From the NCBI GenBank assembly GCA_963835555.1, contig CAWIGC010000039.1, positions 310,001 through 374,000 of the forward strand: 64,000 nucleotides of DNA. The letters are read 5' to 3'. Position numbers and translations under genes: made by a program. Shown piece by piece: positions 16,565 through 24,926 of the stretch. Every line of letters starts with the position of its first letter. The first letter of the stretch is position 1. The stretch comes from Sulfopaludibacter sp963835555 (GTDB lineage: Bacteria; Acidobacteriota; Terriglobia; Bryobacterales; Bryobacteraceae). The notes below the pieces were generated by a model that ran no database searches, was not told the DNA's origin, and worked only from the letters and a program-made list of their open reading frames with translations.

Positions 16565-17101
16565 CTAACGGTAGCTCTTGTCGTCGAGTTTAGTAAGGTC
16601 CAGGCTGTCCGGCAGTATCCCCACGGTGACGATGGCGAAGGTGAAGACAGTGGTGCCGGGTTCCAGATGTCCGCCGAATGCCTTGTCCGGATTGGCCAGA
16701 GTCACGTGCGCGTGGATCTTACCGTTCATGATGTAGCCGTTCATCCCAATCAGGTCCGCGGGCGCTGTGGGATCCTTGACGAACATATTCTTCGAGGGGA
16801 AGGTGCGGTTACTGACCTGGTGCACCTGGTAGCCGCGCACCGAACCTGCGCCGGACAGGATGACGGCGTTTTTGATCTTGTTCTGCTTCACCATTTCCTG
16901 CAACCCCGCCAGCAGATCGGTCCGGTATTTGAAACGGAATATCAGCACGCGCTCAAACTGCGAAGGGACGGCGTAAACGTCCGGCACCGCCGCGCTATTC
17001 TCCCGGGCGTCCGCGGCGCCCGTGGAATTGGTCACCTCGTGGCGGGTTTCCTGGGCCCATCCCAGCGGCAGCAAGAGGCAGAAGATCACGAGTAATCGCA
17101 T
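16565..17101 (-). CDS. Secreted PPC (DUF296)-domain protein
   Basis: 178 residues from ATG 17101, chosen because it begins a signal peptide (MRLLVIFCLLLPLGWAQ); the frame is open farther upstream. The PPC/DUF296 domain is shown by ERVLIFRFK, NAVILSGAGSVRGY, the GKIHAHVTLA metal-site histidines and GGHLEPGTTVFTFAIV. PPC proteins are trimeric and usually cytoplasmic; an exported copy is unusual. Role unknown. Confidence 0.8.
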   Translation of the reverse strand: MRLLVIFCLLLPLGWAQETRHEVTNSTGAADARENSAAVPDVYAVPSQFERVLIFRFKYRTDLLAGLQEMVKQNKIKNAVILSGAGSVRGYQVHQVSNRTFPSKNMFVKDPTAPADLIGMNGYIMNGKIHAHVTLANPDKAFGGHLEPGTTVFTFAIVTVGILPDSLDLTKLDDKSYR

Positions 17102-17176
17102 GAGATCAGCTTGCCACATCCATATGCCTGCGACAGATGGCACGCTGCTTGCTGCGTTGTGCCACCGGAGGCAAAT

Positions 17177-17884
17177 ATGAAGTACGTATGCATTCTCACG
17201 CTGCTGGTTGGCTGCGCCGCCTGCAACCGGCAGCACAATGCCAGCCCCGCTGCCGGCAAAGCCGCGCCGGTGGAAGCGCCTGCAGCCTCGGCCGCCTTGC
17301 AGTCCGATCCGACTACTCCATCGGAGCCGCCGGTGACCGGCGAACCGGCCGATGCTCCGCCGCGTGAGGTACCTGCATTAACGATTCCCGCCGGAACGCG
17401 GATTCGGGTTCGCCTGGGTCAGACCCTGGACACAAAGTACAGCCGTCCCGGAGAGCGCTTCGTGGCTCACCTGGACGCTCCCATCGCTGCCGGAAATCGC
17501 GTGGTGCTGCCCAGAGGCACGGAGTTCCGGGGCCACGTGGTAGAAGCCAGGAACTCGGGCAGGTTGAAAGGACGGGCCTCCCTCGGTGTGACTTTGGATT
17601 CCTTCCGTCTGAACGGGGCTACCTACCAAATTGCCACTGCGGCCGACCTGCGCTCCAGCCGCTCGCACAAAAGGCGCAACCTGGCGATCATCGGCGGCGG
17701 ATCGGGCGTGGGGGCGGCCATCGGCGCCATAGCGGGCGGCGGGGTGGGCGCCCTGGTCGGCGCGGGAGCGGGCGCGGCGGCAGGCACTACCGGTGCTTAT
17801 GTCACCGGCAAGAAGAATGTCCGGCTTCCGGCAGAGACGCCTCTTTCCTTTACCCTGCACCGCGCCGTAACCGTGCGGGGATAG
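17177..17884 (+). CDS. Lipoprotein with glycine-zipper segment
   Basis: 235 residues from ATG 17177, preceded by CGGAGG. The start (MKYVCILTLLVGCAAC) is a lipoprotein signal with a lipobox ending at C13 or C16. A Pro/Ala-rich linker follows, then a beta-rich domain (LTIPAGTRIRVRLGQTLDTK, GNRVVLPRGTEFRGHV) and a glycine-zipper stretch (IGGGSGVGAAIGAIAGGG) near residue 180. Probably outer-membrane attached. Similar proteins are common in Acidobacteria; function unknown. Confidence 0.78.
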   Translation: MKYVCILTLLVGCAACNRQHNASPAAGKAAPVEAPAASAALQSDPTTPSEPPVTGEPADAPPREVPALTIPAGTRIRVRLGQTLDTKYSRPGERFVAHLDAPIAAGNRVVLPRGTEFRGHVVEARNSGRLKGRASLGVTLDSFRLNGATYQIATAADLRSSRSHKRRNLAIIGGGSGVGAAIGAIAGGGVGALVGAGAGAAAGTTGAYVTGKKNVRLPAETPLSFTLHRAVTVRG

Positions 17885-18031
17885 ACATTACTGCCATGTA
17901 AGAACTGCCCGCCGGCCGGACGGCCATCGCGGCGTGAGGTGGCTGGAATCAAGCGTTTATCGGGGGTGGCAGGCCAGTTGCCCTTGAATGGGCGATGCAG
18001 CTTTACGTGGTCAGGAAAGGAAACATCATTA

Positions 18032-18769
18032 ATGCGGAACATTCTTAGCCATTGGCAAGTCATCCCGGCCGTTGCCCTTATGGCGATGGCGGCTGGCCCC
18101 GCCGCCTGGCGTGCGAATGCGGGCGAATGGAATAAAAGAACCGTCCTCACCGTCAATCAACCGATCGAGGTGGCGGACACGGTATTGCAACCCGGTAAGT
18201 ACGTCCTTCAGCTTCCTAATGGAACCGGCGATCGTCACGTGGTATTGGTCTATAACGGCGATCAAACCCACCTGATTGAAACCGTGATCACAGTTCCTGC
18301 GGAACGTCTGCAAGTAAGAGGACATACACAGTTTTCCTTCTGGGAAACGCCTCCCGGAACTGCCAAAGCGTTGCGCGATTGGTATTATCCAGGGGATAAC
18401 TTCGGCCAGGAGTTTCCTTACCCGAAACATCCCCAACAGTTAGCGATGCTGGAGAAGCCGGCTACCACGACGAGTGCCGCTGTAACTCCGCCGGCTCAAC
18501 CGGCGACTCCGGCGGAACAGCCCGCCCCCGGTACGGATACTAGCGAGACGGCTCCGCCTCCGCCACAGCCCGCGCCGCCGGTAACAGATAACGAACAGAC
18601 CCAGGCCCCGGCGGCTGCCAGTGACCAGACGCCGCCCCCGGCCCAGACTAAACCAGCCCCGAGGGAGCTGCCGAAAACGGCAAGCCCTTATCCGTTGGTA
18701 GGAATTTCCGGTGCACTACTGCTAGGCTTCGCCGGCATGCTCCGTCTGAAACGCGCAGGAGCGAAGTAA
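18032..18769 (+). CDS. Surface protein with LPKTA sortase-sorting signal
   Basis: 245 residues from ATG 18032, preceded by AGGAAAGG. An N-terminal signal (to ~residue 31) leads into a ~120-residue beta domain (LTVNQPIEVADTVLQPGKYVLQL), a Pro/Thr/Ala-rich stalk (~145-210), then L213-PKTA, a hydrophobic helix (~220-238) and a basic tail (RLKRAGAK). This tripartite C terminus is a sortase cell-wall-sorting signal of the LPxTA type. A sortase gene is 920 bp downstream with only the VWA gene between, so this is the likely substrate. Confidence 0.85.
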   Translation: MRNILSHWQVIPAVALMAMAAGPAAWRANAGEWNKRTVLTVNQPIEVADTVLQPGKYVLQLPNGTGDRHVVLVYNGDQTHLIETVITVPAERLQVRGHTQFSFWETPPGTAKALRDWYYPGDNFGQEFPYPKHPQQLAMLEKPATTTSAAVTPPAQPATPAEQPAPGTDTSETAPPPPQPAPPVTDNEQTQAPAAASDQTPPPAQTKPAPRELPKTASPYPLVGISGALLLGFAGMLRLKRAGAK

Positions 18770-18796
18770 GTCATCCGGACCGATAAAATAAATGAA

Positions 18797-19723
18797 ATGA
18801 CACGGCGTACGGTAACTCGATACTTATTAGTTACTGGCGCCGTTTCTTATTTTTCGCGTCTTTTCGCGTCACAGGATTTCGTATTGCGCAGCGACGTGCG
18901 CCTGGTCCTTCTGGATGTCAGCGTCAAGGATCCGCATGGAGCCTTTGTCGATAACCTCACTCGGGAGAACTTCCGGATCCTGGAAAACGGCGTCCCTCAG
19001 CGTATCACTGTCTTCGACAAGGAAGATGCGCCGGTCACTCTGGGATTGCTGATAGATGAAAGCGGCAGCATGACCCCCAAGCGCAACGAGGTGCTTGCCG
19101 CGGCGGGCGCGCTCATCGGGACCTCAAATCCACGGGATGAAATTTTCGTGCTGAACTTCAATGACTCCGTAAAACCGGGTCTGCCCGCAGGTACCCTATT
19201 CTCCGATAATGCCGCGCAACTCCGCGCGGCCCTGTATCGCGGCGTGCCCACCGGCCGGACCGCCTTGCACGACGCGGTGATGGACGGTTTGAAACAGCTT
19301 GACCTGGGCCGCCGTGGCAGAAAGGCCCTGGTGGTAATCAGCGATGGCCGCGATACGATCAGCCTGCATTCGCGCGTTCAGATGATGGCCGCGGTGGAAG
19401 ACAGTCTCGCCACTATTTTCACCGTCGGGTTATTCGACCCCAGCGAGGGCGACAGCGACCCCGGGATTTTGCGGCGTCTGGCCGGCGTCACGGGCGGCGA
19501 ATCATTCTTCCCCGAACAGCCATCCGGGATGACCGCGGTTTGCCAGCGGATTGCCAAAGAGATCCGGCAGCGCTACACCCTCGGTTACGCCCCTTCGCCC
19601 GAAAATCATGGCGCCCTGCGGCATATTCAGGTGCGGGTCTCAGCGCCCGGCCGACCCGCATTCAGCGCCCGCACACGCACCCGGTACCGTTATGACCAAC
19701 ACGGCGATTCGAACCATCAGTAA
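18797..19723 (+). CDS. VWFA-related secreted protein
   Basis: 308 residues. An N-terminal hydrophobic segment (residues ~8-23) precedes an Ig-like part (VRLVLLDVSVKDPHGAFVDNLTRENFRILENG) and a von Willebrand A domain with a complete MIDAS motif, D87-ESGS, plus TGRTALHDAV and VVISDGRD. This arrangement is typical of the Acidobacterial VWFA-related family. It lies between the LPKTA protein and the sortase and overlaps the sortase start by 32 bp, so the three are likely one operon. It lacks an LPxTA signal itself. Confidence 0.87.
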   Translation: MTRRTVTRYLLVTGAVSYFSRLFASQDFVLRSDVRLVLLDVSVKDPHGAFVDNLTRENFRILENGVPQRITVFDKEDAPVTLGLLIDESGSMTPKRNEVLAAAGALIGTSNPRDEIFVLNFNDSVKPGLPAGTLFSDNAAQLRAALYRGVPTGRTALHDAVMDGLKQLDLGRRGRKALVVISDGRDTISLHSRVQMMAAVEDSLATIFTVGLFDPSEGDSDPGILRRLAGVTGGESFFPEQPSGMTAVCQRIAKEIRQRYTLGYAPSPENHGALRHIQVRVSAPGRPAFSARTRTRYRYDQHGDSNHQ

Positions 19724-20288
19724 TGTCGCGATCCTGGCCGGCTTCTTTTGCGTGGGAGTCTGGGGCTGGTCCGTGGTCCACCGGTTGGCCTATGAGGACC
19801 GGGAAAACCAGGTTTTCGACCAACAACTTCGCGATTCCCGGGCGGCGTCGCTGCCGGTCGAAGCGCGTTCGCCGGTCAAACAGCCGGCGCCGCAAAGCGT
19901 GATTGGCCGCCTGCTGATCCCACGGCTGCATCTGCGCGCCATGGTCAGGGAAGGGACGGATGCCCCCACGCTGGACGTAGCGCTGGGCCATGTGGCCGGG
20001 ACGGCTTTGCCCGGGGAGACCGGAAACATCGCCATCGCCGGACATCGCGATACCCTGTTTCAGTGCCTGCGTAACGTCGCCAAGGGCGACCGGATCGTGC
20101 TCCAGACCACCCATGGCACGTATACTTATCAAGTGGACAGAATCGGAGTCGTCACACCGCGCGACGTGGGCGTGCTGGCGCCAGGCTCCTACTCCGCCCT
20201 GACCCTGGTGACCTGCTATCCTTTCCGTTACGTCGGCGCGGCTCCCGATCGCCTGATCGTCAAGGGCCGCCTGGTTTCCGCGCGGTAG
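19692..20288 (+). CDS. Sortase (class D/E-like transpeptidase)
   Basis: 198 residues from ATG 19692. An N-terminal membrane helix (residues ~9-30) anchors a sortase domain with catalytic H118 (IAGHRDT), C175 (LVTCYPF) and R187 (PDRLIV), all present. It would cleave an LPxTA/G-type signal and transfer the protein to an acceptor in the envelope. The LPKTA protein encoded just upstream is the obvious substrate; class D sortases prefer LPxTA. Sortases are uncommon in diderm bacteria. Confidence 0.92.
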   Translation: MTNTAIRTISNVAILAGFFCVGVWGWSVVHRLAYEDRENQVFDQQLRDSRAASLPVEARSPVKQPAPQSVIGRLLIPRLHLRAMVREGTDAPTLDVALGHVAGTALPGETGNIAIAGHRDTLFQCLRNVAKGDRIVLQTTHGTYTYQVDRIGVVTPRDVGVLAPGSYSALTLVTCYPFRYVGAAPDRLIVKGRLVSAR

Positions 20289-20325
20289 CTTCCTCCCCAG
20301 GCATGAAACTTTAGTGAAACTTTGG

Positions 20326-20354
20326 TTTTCAACAGGCATCTGCTGTGATATAGT
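20326..20354 (+). promoter_or_regulatory. Promoter of the CBS-domain gene
   Basis: TTTTCA (20326-20331) and TATAGT (20349-20354) have a 17-bp spacer, 28 bp upstream of the ATG. Two TGAAACTTT direct repeats 11 bp apart (20304-20323) lie just upstream, the spacing of one helical turn used by OmpR/PhoB-type regulators; the regulator is unknown. Confidence 0.55.
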
Positions 20355-20382
20355 TTTGCCCTGACCTAGGGAGGGTGACCTT

Positions 20383-20808
20383 ATGTCCACGGTGCGTGAT
20401 ATTGTTCATGATCGCAACCTGTTTCAGGTTGGTGAATTCGATACCGTCGCCCAGGTGGCGCGACAAATGGCGGAGTTGCACGTTGGGGCAATTCTGGTGC
20501 TAAATGGGGACAGCCTGCGCGGAATCTTCAGCGAGCGCGATCTCATGAAGCGTGTTGTTCTGGAGCATTTGGATCCGGAAACGACGCCGGTGCGCGCCGT
20601 TATGAGCACGAACGTCGTGGCGGTCGATGAACTGGCCAGCCTCGAAGAAGCCATGGAATTGATGCAGAGTCACAATTGCCGCCATCTGCCCGTGACGCGG
20701 GGCTCGCGCGTGGTCGGCTTTCTTTCCATGCGCGACCTGATGAATTTCGAACTGGCGCGCAAAACTGAGGAACTTCACCACATGCGGGCTTATATTCACG
20801 GCACGTGA
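20383..20808 (+). CDS. Tandem CBS-domain protein
   Basis: 141 residues made almost wholly of two CBS domains (residues ~8-65 and ~73-130; GIFSERDLMKRVV and GFLSMRDLMNFEL mark the ends). Such stand-alone CBS pairs bind adenine nucleotides or related ligands and act as sensors. GGGAGGGTG precedes the ATG. The stop overlaps the CbiX-like gene (GTGA). No partner domain is present, so the target is unknown. Confidence 0.88.
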   Translation: MSTVRDIVHDRNLFQVGEFDTVAQVARQMAELHVGAILVLNGDSLRGIFSERDLMKRVVLEHLDPETTPVRAVMSTNVVAVDELASLEEAMELMQSHNCRHLPVTRGSRVVGFLSMRDLMNFELARKTEELHHMRAYIHGT

Positions 20809-21164
20809 GCGTCGGGATCATCATCTTCGGACACGGCTCGCGGATCGAATCCGCCAATGAGTCGGTGCGCGATGCCGCGCGGGAGTTAGCGCGCGCCGGC
20901 GGCTTGGAACACGTCGAGCCGGCCTTTCTGGAATTGGGTCAACCGGATCTGGAGGGGGCGGTAGCACGCCTGCTGGCTCAGGGCGTCCGGCGCATTCGCG
21001 TGATCCCCTATTTCCTGACCCTGGGTACCCACCTGGAACGCGACCTGCCGCGTATCGTGGCCGCTATTTCCCGCTCTCACAACAGGTTAGAGATTGAGGT
21101 AACGGCTCCCTTGGATGGCCATCCGGGGCTGGTAGCTGCGCTTCTGGACCGCGCCAAAGATTGA
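20805..21164 (+). CDS. CbiX/SirB-like sirohydrochlorin chelatase
   Basis: 119 residues, the size of single-domain CbiX. GTG start inside the preceding stop. FGHGSRIESAN and RIRVIPYFLTLGTHLERDLP carry the two metal-site histidines typical of the family. It would insert Co or Fe into sirohydrochlorin for cobalamin or siroheme. No other tetrapyrrole genes are in the window, so the metal cannot be assigned. Confidence 0.82.
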   Translation: MSVGIIIFGHGSRIESANESVRDAARELARAGGLEHVEPAFLELGQPDLEGAVARLLAQGVRRIRVIPYFLTLGTHLERDLPRIVAAISRSHNRLEIEVTAPLDGHPGLVAALLDRAKD

Positions 21165-21186
21165 GCCCGTCCCACTCAGATAATAC

Positions 21187-21215
21187 TTGACAAGATCACA
21201 CTAAACCTTGATAAT
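21187..21215 (+). promoter_or_regulatory. dnaK operon promoter
   Basis: A perfect TTGACA (21187-21192) and GATAAT (21210-21215) with a 17-bp spacer, about 77 bp before the dnaK ATG. CTTGACAAG at the -35 is a short palindrome. Neither a CIRCE nor a clear full HAIR element (CTTGAGT-N7-ACTCAAG) was found. Confidence 0.75.
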
Positions 21216-21291
21216 GGTCTTGTACTAAATGGCCGCCCCCGGCGGCACGCCATTATTCAATTTCACAAACACTGAGGGAGGCTTTCAGACA

Positions 21292-23214
21292 ATGGGAAAG
21301 ATTATCGGTATCGACTTGGGGACGACCAATTCCTGCGTCGCGGTGATGGAGGCCGGACAGCCGACCGTCATCGCGAATCAGGAAGGCGCCCGCACCACGC
21401 CGTCCGTAGTGGCATTTACCAAGAGCGGCGAGCGACTGGCGGGCCAGGTGGCGAAACGGCAGGCCATCACCAACCCCGAAAACACTGTTTTTTCGATCAA
21501 GCGGTTTATGGGACGCCGCTATGACGAAGTCAACGAAGAGATGAAAATGGTCCCTTATAAGGTGGCCCGCGGGGAGAACGGCGATGCCCGTGTGGATATC
21601 CAGGGCAAAAAGTACTCTCCGCCCGAGATTTCGGCTATGATCCTCACCAAGCTGAAGGAGGCCGCCGAATCCTATCTGGGCGAAAAAGTGAGCCAGGCGG
21701 TAATCACCGTTCCTGCATATTTCAACGATGCCCAGCGCCAGGCCACCAAGGATGCAGGGAAGATTGCCGGCCTGGAAGTAATGCGCATCATCAACGAGCC
21801 CACCGCGGCCGCCCTGGCCTACGGTCTGGACAAAAAGACCAATGAAACCATCGCCGTATACGATTTCGGCGGCGGCACGTTCGATATTTCGATTCTGGAA
21901 GTGGGCGATGGCGTGGTGGAAGTGAAGTCCACTAACGGGGACACCCACCTGGGCGGCGACAACATCGACCAGCGCATCATCGACTGGATCGTGAGTGAAT
22001 TCAAGCGGGAGAACGGCATCGATCTTTCCAAGGACCAGATGGCCCTGCAGCGGTTGAAGGAAGCCGCCGAGAAAGCCAAGATGGAGCTTTCCACGCTGCT
22101 CGAAACCGAGATCAACCTGCCCTTTGTGACCGCCGACGCCACCGGTCCCAAACACCTGCAGATGAAGCTCACGCGGGCGCGTTTTGAACAGATGGTGGAA
22201 GACATTCTGCAGCGTTCCATGGGTCCCTGTAAGCAGGCCATGACGGATGCCGGCGTGACGCCGTCGCAGATCAACGAAGTCGTGCTGGTGGGCGGACAGA
22301 CCCGTATGCCGCGGATTCAGGCTCTGGTTCGCGAGCTATTCAACCGCGAACCGCACAAGGGCGTGAACCCGGATGAAGTCGTGGCGGTCGGCGCGGCGGT
22401 GCAGGGCGGCGTTCTGGGCGGCGAAGTCAAGGACGTGCTGCTGCTGGATGTGACCCCGCTTTCCCTGGGCATCGAGACCATGGGCGGCGTGTTCACCAAA
22501 CTGATCGAGCGTAACACCACCATCCCCACGCGAAAGAGCGAAGTCTTCTCCACCGCGGCGGACAACCAGAACTCGGTAGAGATCAAGGTCTACCAGGGCG
22601 AGCGCTCCATGGCGCGCGACAACCGCCTGCTGGGCGTATTCCAACTGGGCAACATCCCGCCGGCGCCCCGCGGCATCCCGCAGATCGAAGTCACCTTCGA
22701 TATCGATGCCAACGGCATTCTCAACGTAACCGCCAAGGATCGCGGCACCAATAACGAACAGAAGATCACCATCACCTCGTCTTCCGGCCTTTCCAAGGAA
22801 GAAGTCGATAAGATGGCCAAGGACGCGGAGTCTCACGCGGCCGACGACCGCAAGCAGCGCGATACCATCGAAGCCCGCAATCGCGCCGACGCCATGGTCT
22901 ATAACGTGGAAAAGACCCTGAAAGAGCATCGCGCCAAGGTAAGCGATGCCGAAGCCAAGGAAATCGAGGCCGCTCTCGAAGAAACCAAGAAGGCTATGGC
23001 GGAAAATGAACCCGACCGCATCAACTCGGCGGTAGACCGGCTCACCACAGCCAGCCATAAGCTGGCGGAAGCCATGTACAAATCCACGGCGCAGACGGGT
23101 CCCACTCCGGGCAGCGGCGATGGCGGCGCAGCCTCCGGCGGCGATTCCGGCAAGAAGGACGGCAAAGACAACGTAGTCGATGCCGAATTCGTAGACGTAG
23201 ACGATAAAAAATAA
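21292..23214 (+). CDS. dnaK: Chaperone DnaK (Hsp70)
   Basis: 640 residues from ATG 21292 (GAGGGAGG 10 bp upstream); the frame extends upstream but without support. Actin-like ATPase motifs IGIDLGTTNSC, YDFGGGTFDISIL and VLVGGQTRMP are present, followed by the substrate-binding domain (DVTPLSLGIETMGG) and the acidic VDAEFVDVDDKK tail. ATP-dependent folding chaperone working with DnaJ, encoded next, and GrpE, which is not in the window. First gene of dnaK-dnaJ-hspR. Confidence 0.98.
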   Translation: MGKIIGIDLGTTNSCVAVMEAGQPTVIANQEGARTTPSVVAFTKSGERLAGQVAKRQAITNPENTVFSIKRFMGRRYDEVNEEMKMVPYKVARGENGDARVDIQGKKYSPPEISAMILTKLKEAAESYLGEKVSQAVITVPAYFNDAQRQATKDAGKIAGLEVMRIINEPTAAALAYGLDKKTNETIAVYDFGGGTFDISILEVGDGVVEVKSTNGDTHLGGDNIDQRIIDWIVSEFKRENGIDLSKDQMALQRLKEAAEKAKMELSTLLETEINLPFVTADATGPKHLQMKLTRARFEQMVEDILQRSMGPCKQAMTDAGVTPSQINEVVLVGGQTRMPRIQALVRELFNREPHKGVNPDEVVAVGAAVQGGVLGGEVKDVLLLDVTPLSLGIETMGGVFTKLIERNTTIPTRKSEVFSTAADNQNSVEIKVYQGERSMARDNRLLGVFQLGNIPPAPRGIPQIEVTFDIDANGILNVTAKDRGTNNEQKITITSSSGLSKEEVDKMAKDAESHAADDRKQRDTIEARNRADAMVYNVEKTLKEHRAKVSDAEAKEIEAALEETKKAMAENEPDRINSAVDRLTTASHKLAEAMYKSTAQTGPTPGSGDGGAASGGDSGKKDGKDNVVDAEFVDVDDKK

Positions 23215-23226
23215 TCAACAGTCCGG

Positions 23227-23260
23227 ATGGGGGTGACGGGTTCTCCAACCGCGCCCCCAT
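23227..23260 (+). other. Intercistronic hairpin between dnaK and dnaJ
   Basis: ATGGGGG (23227-23233) and CCCCCAT (23254-23260) enclose an inner GGTT/AACC stem. No T tract follows, so it is more likely an RNA processing or stability element, or a partial attenuator, than a terminator. Confidence 0.5.
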
Positions 23261-23281
23261 TCTCTACCCCGGTACCCACAT

Positions 23282-24466
23282 ATGTCTCCTCCCAAGCACG
23301 AGTATTACGAGACGCTGGGCGTCCCCAAAAAGGCGTCCTCGGACGATATCCGCAAGGCCTACAGGAAACTCGCGCGCAAATTTCACCCCGATCTCAACCC
23401 TGGCGACAAATCGTCGGAAGAGCGCTTCAAGAACGTGCAGGAAGCCTACGACGTGCTGAGCGATGCTAAAAAGCGGCAGATGTACGACCAGTTCGGGTTC
23501 TACTCGGAGAACGGCTTCCCCGGCCCGGGAGCGGGCGGCGCGGGGCAGCAGGGTCCGCACCCCGGCATGGATTTCAGCGGCTTCGATTTTAGCGACTTTA
23601 TGGCTGGCTCGGGGCAAGGCGGGCGGCGCGCCGGGCGCGGCGGCACAGAGACCGGCGGCGGATTCCGCGACATCTTTTCGCAGTTTTTCGGCGGGCGGGG
23701 CGAAGCGCGGCAACCGGAGCCCGAAAAGGGCGGCGATCTCGAATATGTGATGCAGATCGATTTCTGGCAAGCTATCAAAGGCACTCAGACGCGCCTGGAA
23801 ATCACCCGTTACGAGGTCTGCGGAACCTGTCATGGCTCGGGCGCCAGCGGCGCCGGAGAGGTCACCTGTCCGCAATGTAAGGGCACCGGTAATGTGACTC
23901 AGATGGCCGGGGCCATGAAATTCAACCTCACCTGTCCGCGCTGCGGCGGCTCCGGCAAGCTACGCAACGCCTGTCCCACCTGCGGGGGCGAAGGCAGAGT
24001 GCCATATAACGAGTCGGTGGAGGTGCGGATTCCTCCCGGTGCGCGCTCCGGATCGCGTCTGCGCGTCCCCGGCAAGGGCAACGCCGGCACGCAGGGGGCG
24101 CCTCCTGGCGACCTGTACATCACTACCCAGGTGGTCGAGCACCCCTTCTTCAAACGCGATGGCGACAACATCGAAATCAGCGTGCCCATCGCTATCTGGG
24201 AAGCGGCTCTGGGCGCCAAGATCGAAGTGCCGACCATCGATGGCCGCACGCTGCTCAAGATCCCCCAGGGCACACAGAACGGCCAGCGCTTCCGTCTGCG
24301 CGAAAAGGGCGTGATGAATTCGCGCACCAATGTGCGCGGCGATCAGATTGTGGAAGTGAGCATGGAAGCTCCCGATCCCCGCGACGAGAAGACCCGCGAA
24401 CTGCTGCGGGAAATGTCCAAGCTGCATCCGGAAGATCCAAGAGCGAAGATCTGGGAGCAGGTCTAA
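23282..24466 (+). CDS. dnaJ: Chaperone DnaJ (Hsp40)
   Basis: 394 residues. N-terminal J domain with HPD (KFHPDLNPGD), a Gly/Phe-rich linker (~residues 75-150), four zinc-binding repeats (CGTCHGSG, CPQCKGTG, CPRCGGSG, CPTCGGEG) and the C-terminal substrate-binding beta domains. Full type I DnaJ architecture. Stimulates DnaK ATPase and delivers clients. Followed 16 bp later by the MerR/HspR gene. Confidence 0.97.
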   Translation: MSPPKHEYYETLGVPKKASSDDIRKAYRKLARKFHPDLNPGDKSSEERFKNVQEAYDVLSDAKKRQMYDQFGFYSENGFPGPGAGGAGQQGPHPGMDFSGFDFSDFMAGSGQGGRRAGRGGTETGGGFRDIFSQFFGGRGEARQPEPEKGGDLEYVMQIDFWQAIKGTQTRLEITRYEVCGTCHGSGASGAGEVTCPQCKGTGNVTQMAGAMKFNLTCPRCGGSGKLRNACPTCGGEGRVPYNESVEVRIPPGARSGSRLRVPGKGNAGTQGAPPGDLYITTQVVEHPFFKRDGDNIEISVPIAIWEAALGAKIEVPTIDGRTLLKIPQGTQNGQRFRLREKGVMNSRTNVRGDQIVEVSMEAPDPRDEKTRELLREMSKLHPEDPRAKIWEQV

Positions 24467-24482
24467 GGGAGAGATCCGACTC

Positions 24483-24881
24483 ATGGCCAAGAAATCCAAA
24501 GCTGCATACATGATCTCTGCCGTCGCCGAGCAGTATGCCATTCATCCGCAGACGCTGCGGCTCTATGAGCGCGAAGGCTTGCTGAAACCTTCCCGCAGCG
24601 ACGGGAACACGAGGCTCTATACCGATGACGACCTGGAGCGCCTGGAGGTGATCCTGCACCTGACGCGCGATTTGGGAGTGAACCTCGCCGGCGTCGAGAT
24701 TATCCTGAACATGCGCGAGAAGATGGGCGAGATGCAATTGCAGATTCAAGAATTCATCGCCACTTTGAACCGCGAACTGGCGGCTCGCACCGCGCGAGCC
24801 CCCATCCCGGAAGAGCACAACGCGCTGCTTCCCGTCGTCAGCCTGCGTGCTCCTTCCGCGTCCAACCGCCGCAAGGGATAG
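24483..24881 (+). CDS. hspR: MerR-family heat-shock regulator HspR
   Basis: 132 residues. A MerR-type winged helix (YMISAVAEQYAIHPQTLRLYEREGLLKPSRSDGNTRLYTDDDL, residues ~9-52) is followed by a coiled-coil dimerisation helix. Position directly after dnaK and dnaJ is the classic HspR arrangement, in which the protein represses the operon with DnaK as corepressor via HAIR boxes. A HAIR box was not identified upstream of dnaK, so the operator here may be degenerate. Confidence 0.88.
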   Translation: MAKKSKAAYMISAVAEQYAIHPQTLRLYEREGLLKPSRSDGNTRLYTDDDLERLEVILHLTRDLGVNLAGVEIILNMREKMGEMQLQIQEFIATLNRELAARTARAPIPEEHNALLPVVSLRAPSASNRRKG

Positions 24882-24926
24882 CGCGACATTGCGGAGCGGC
24901 AGAGGCGGGCCGTTACAATAGTCCCG

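Noticed and set aside
21165..21291. CIRCE element upstream of dnaK
   Set aside because: No TTAGCACTC-N9-GAGTGCTAA-like sequence is present.
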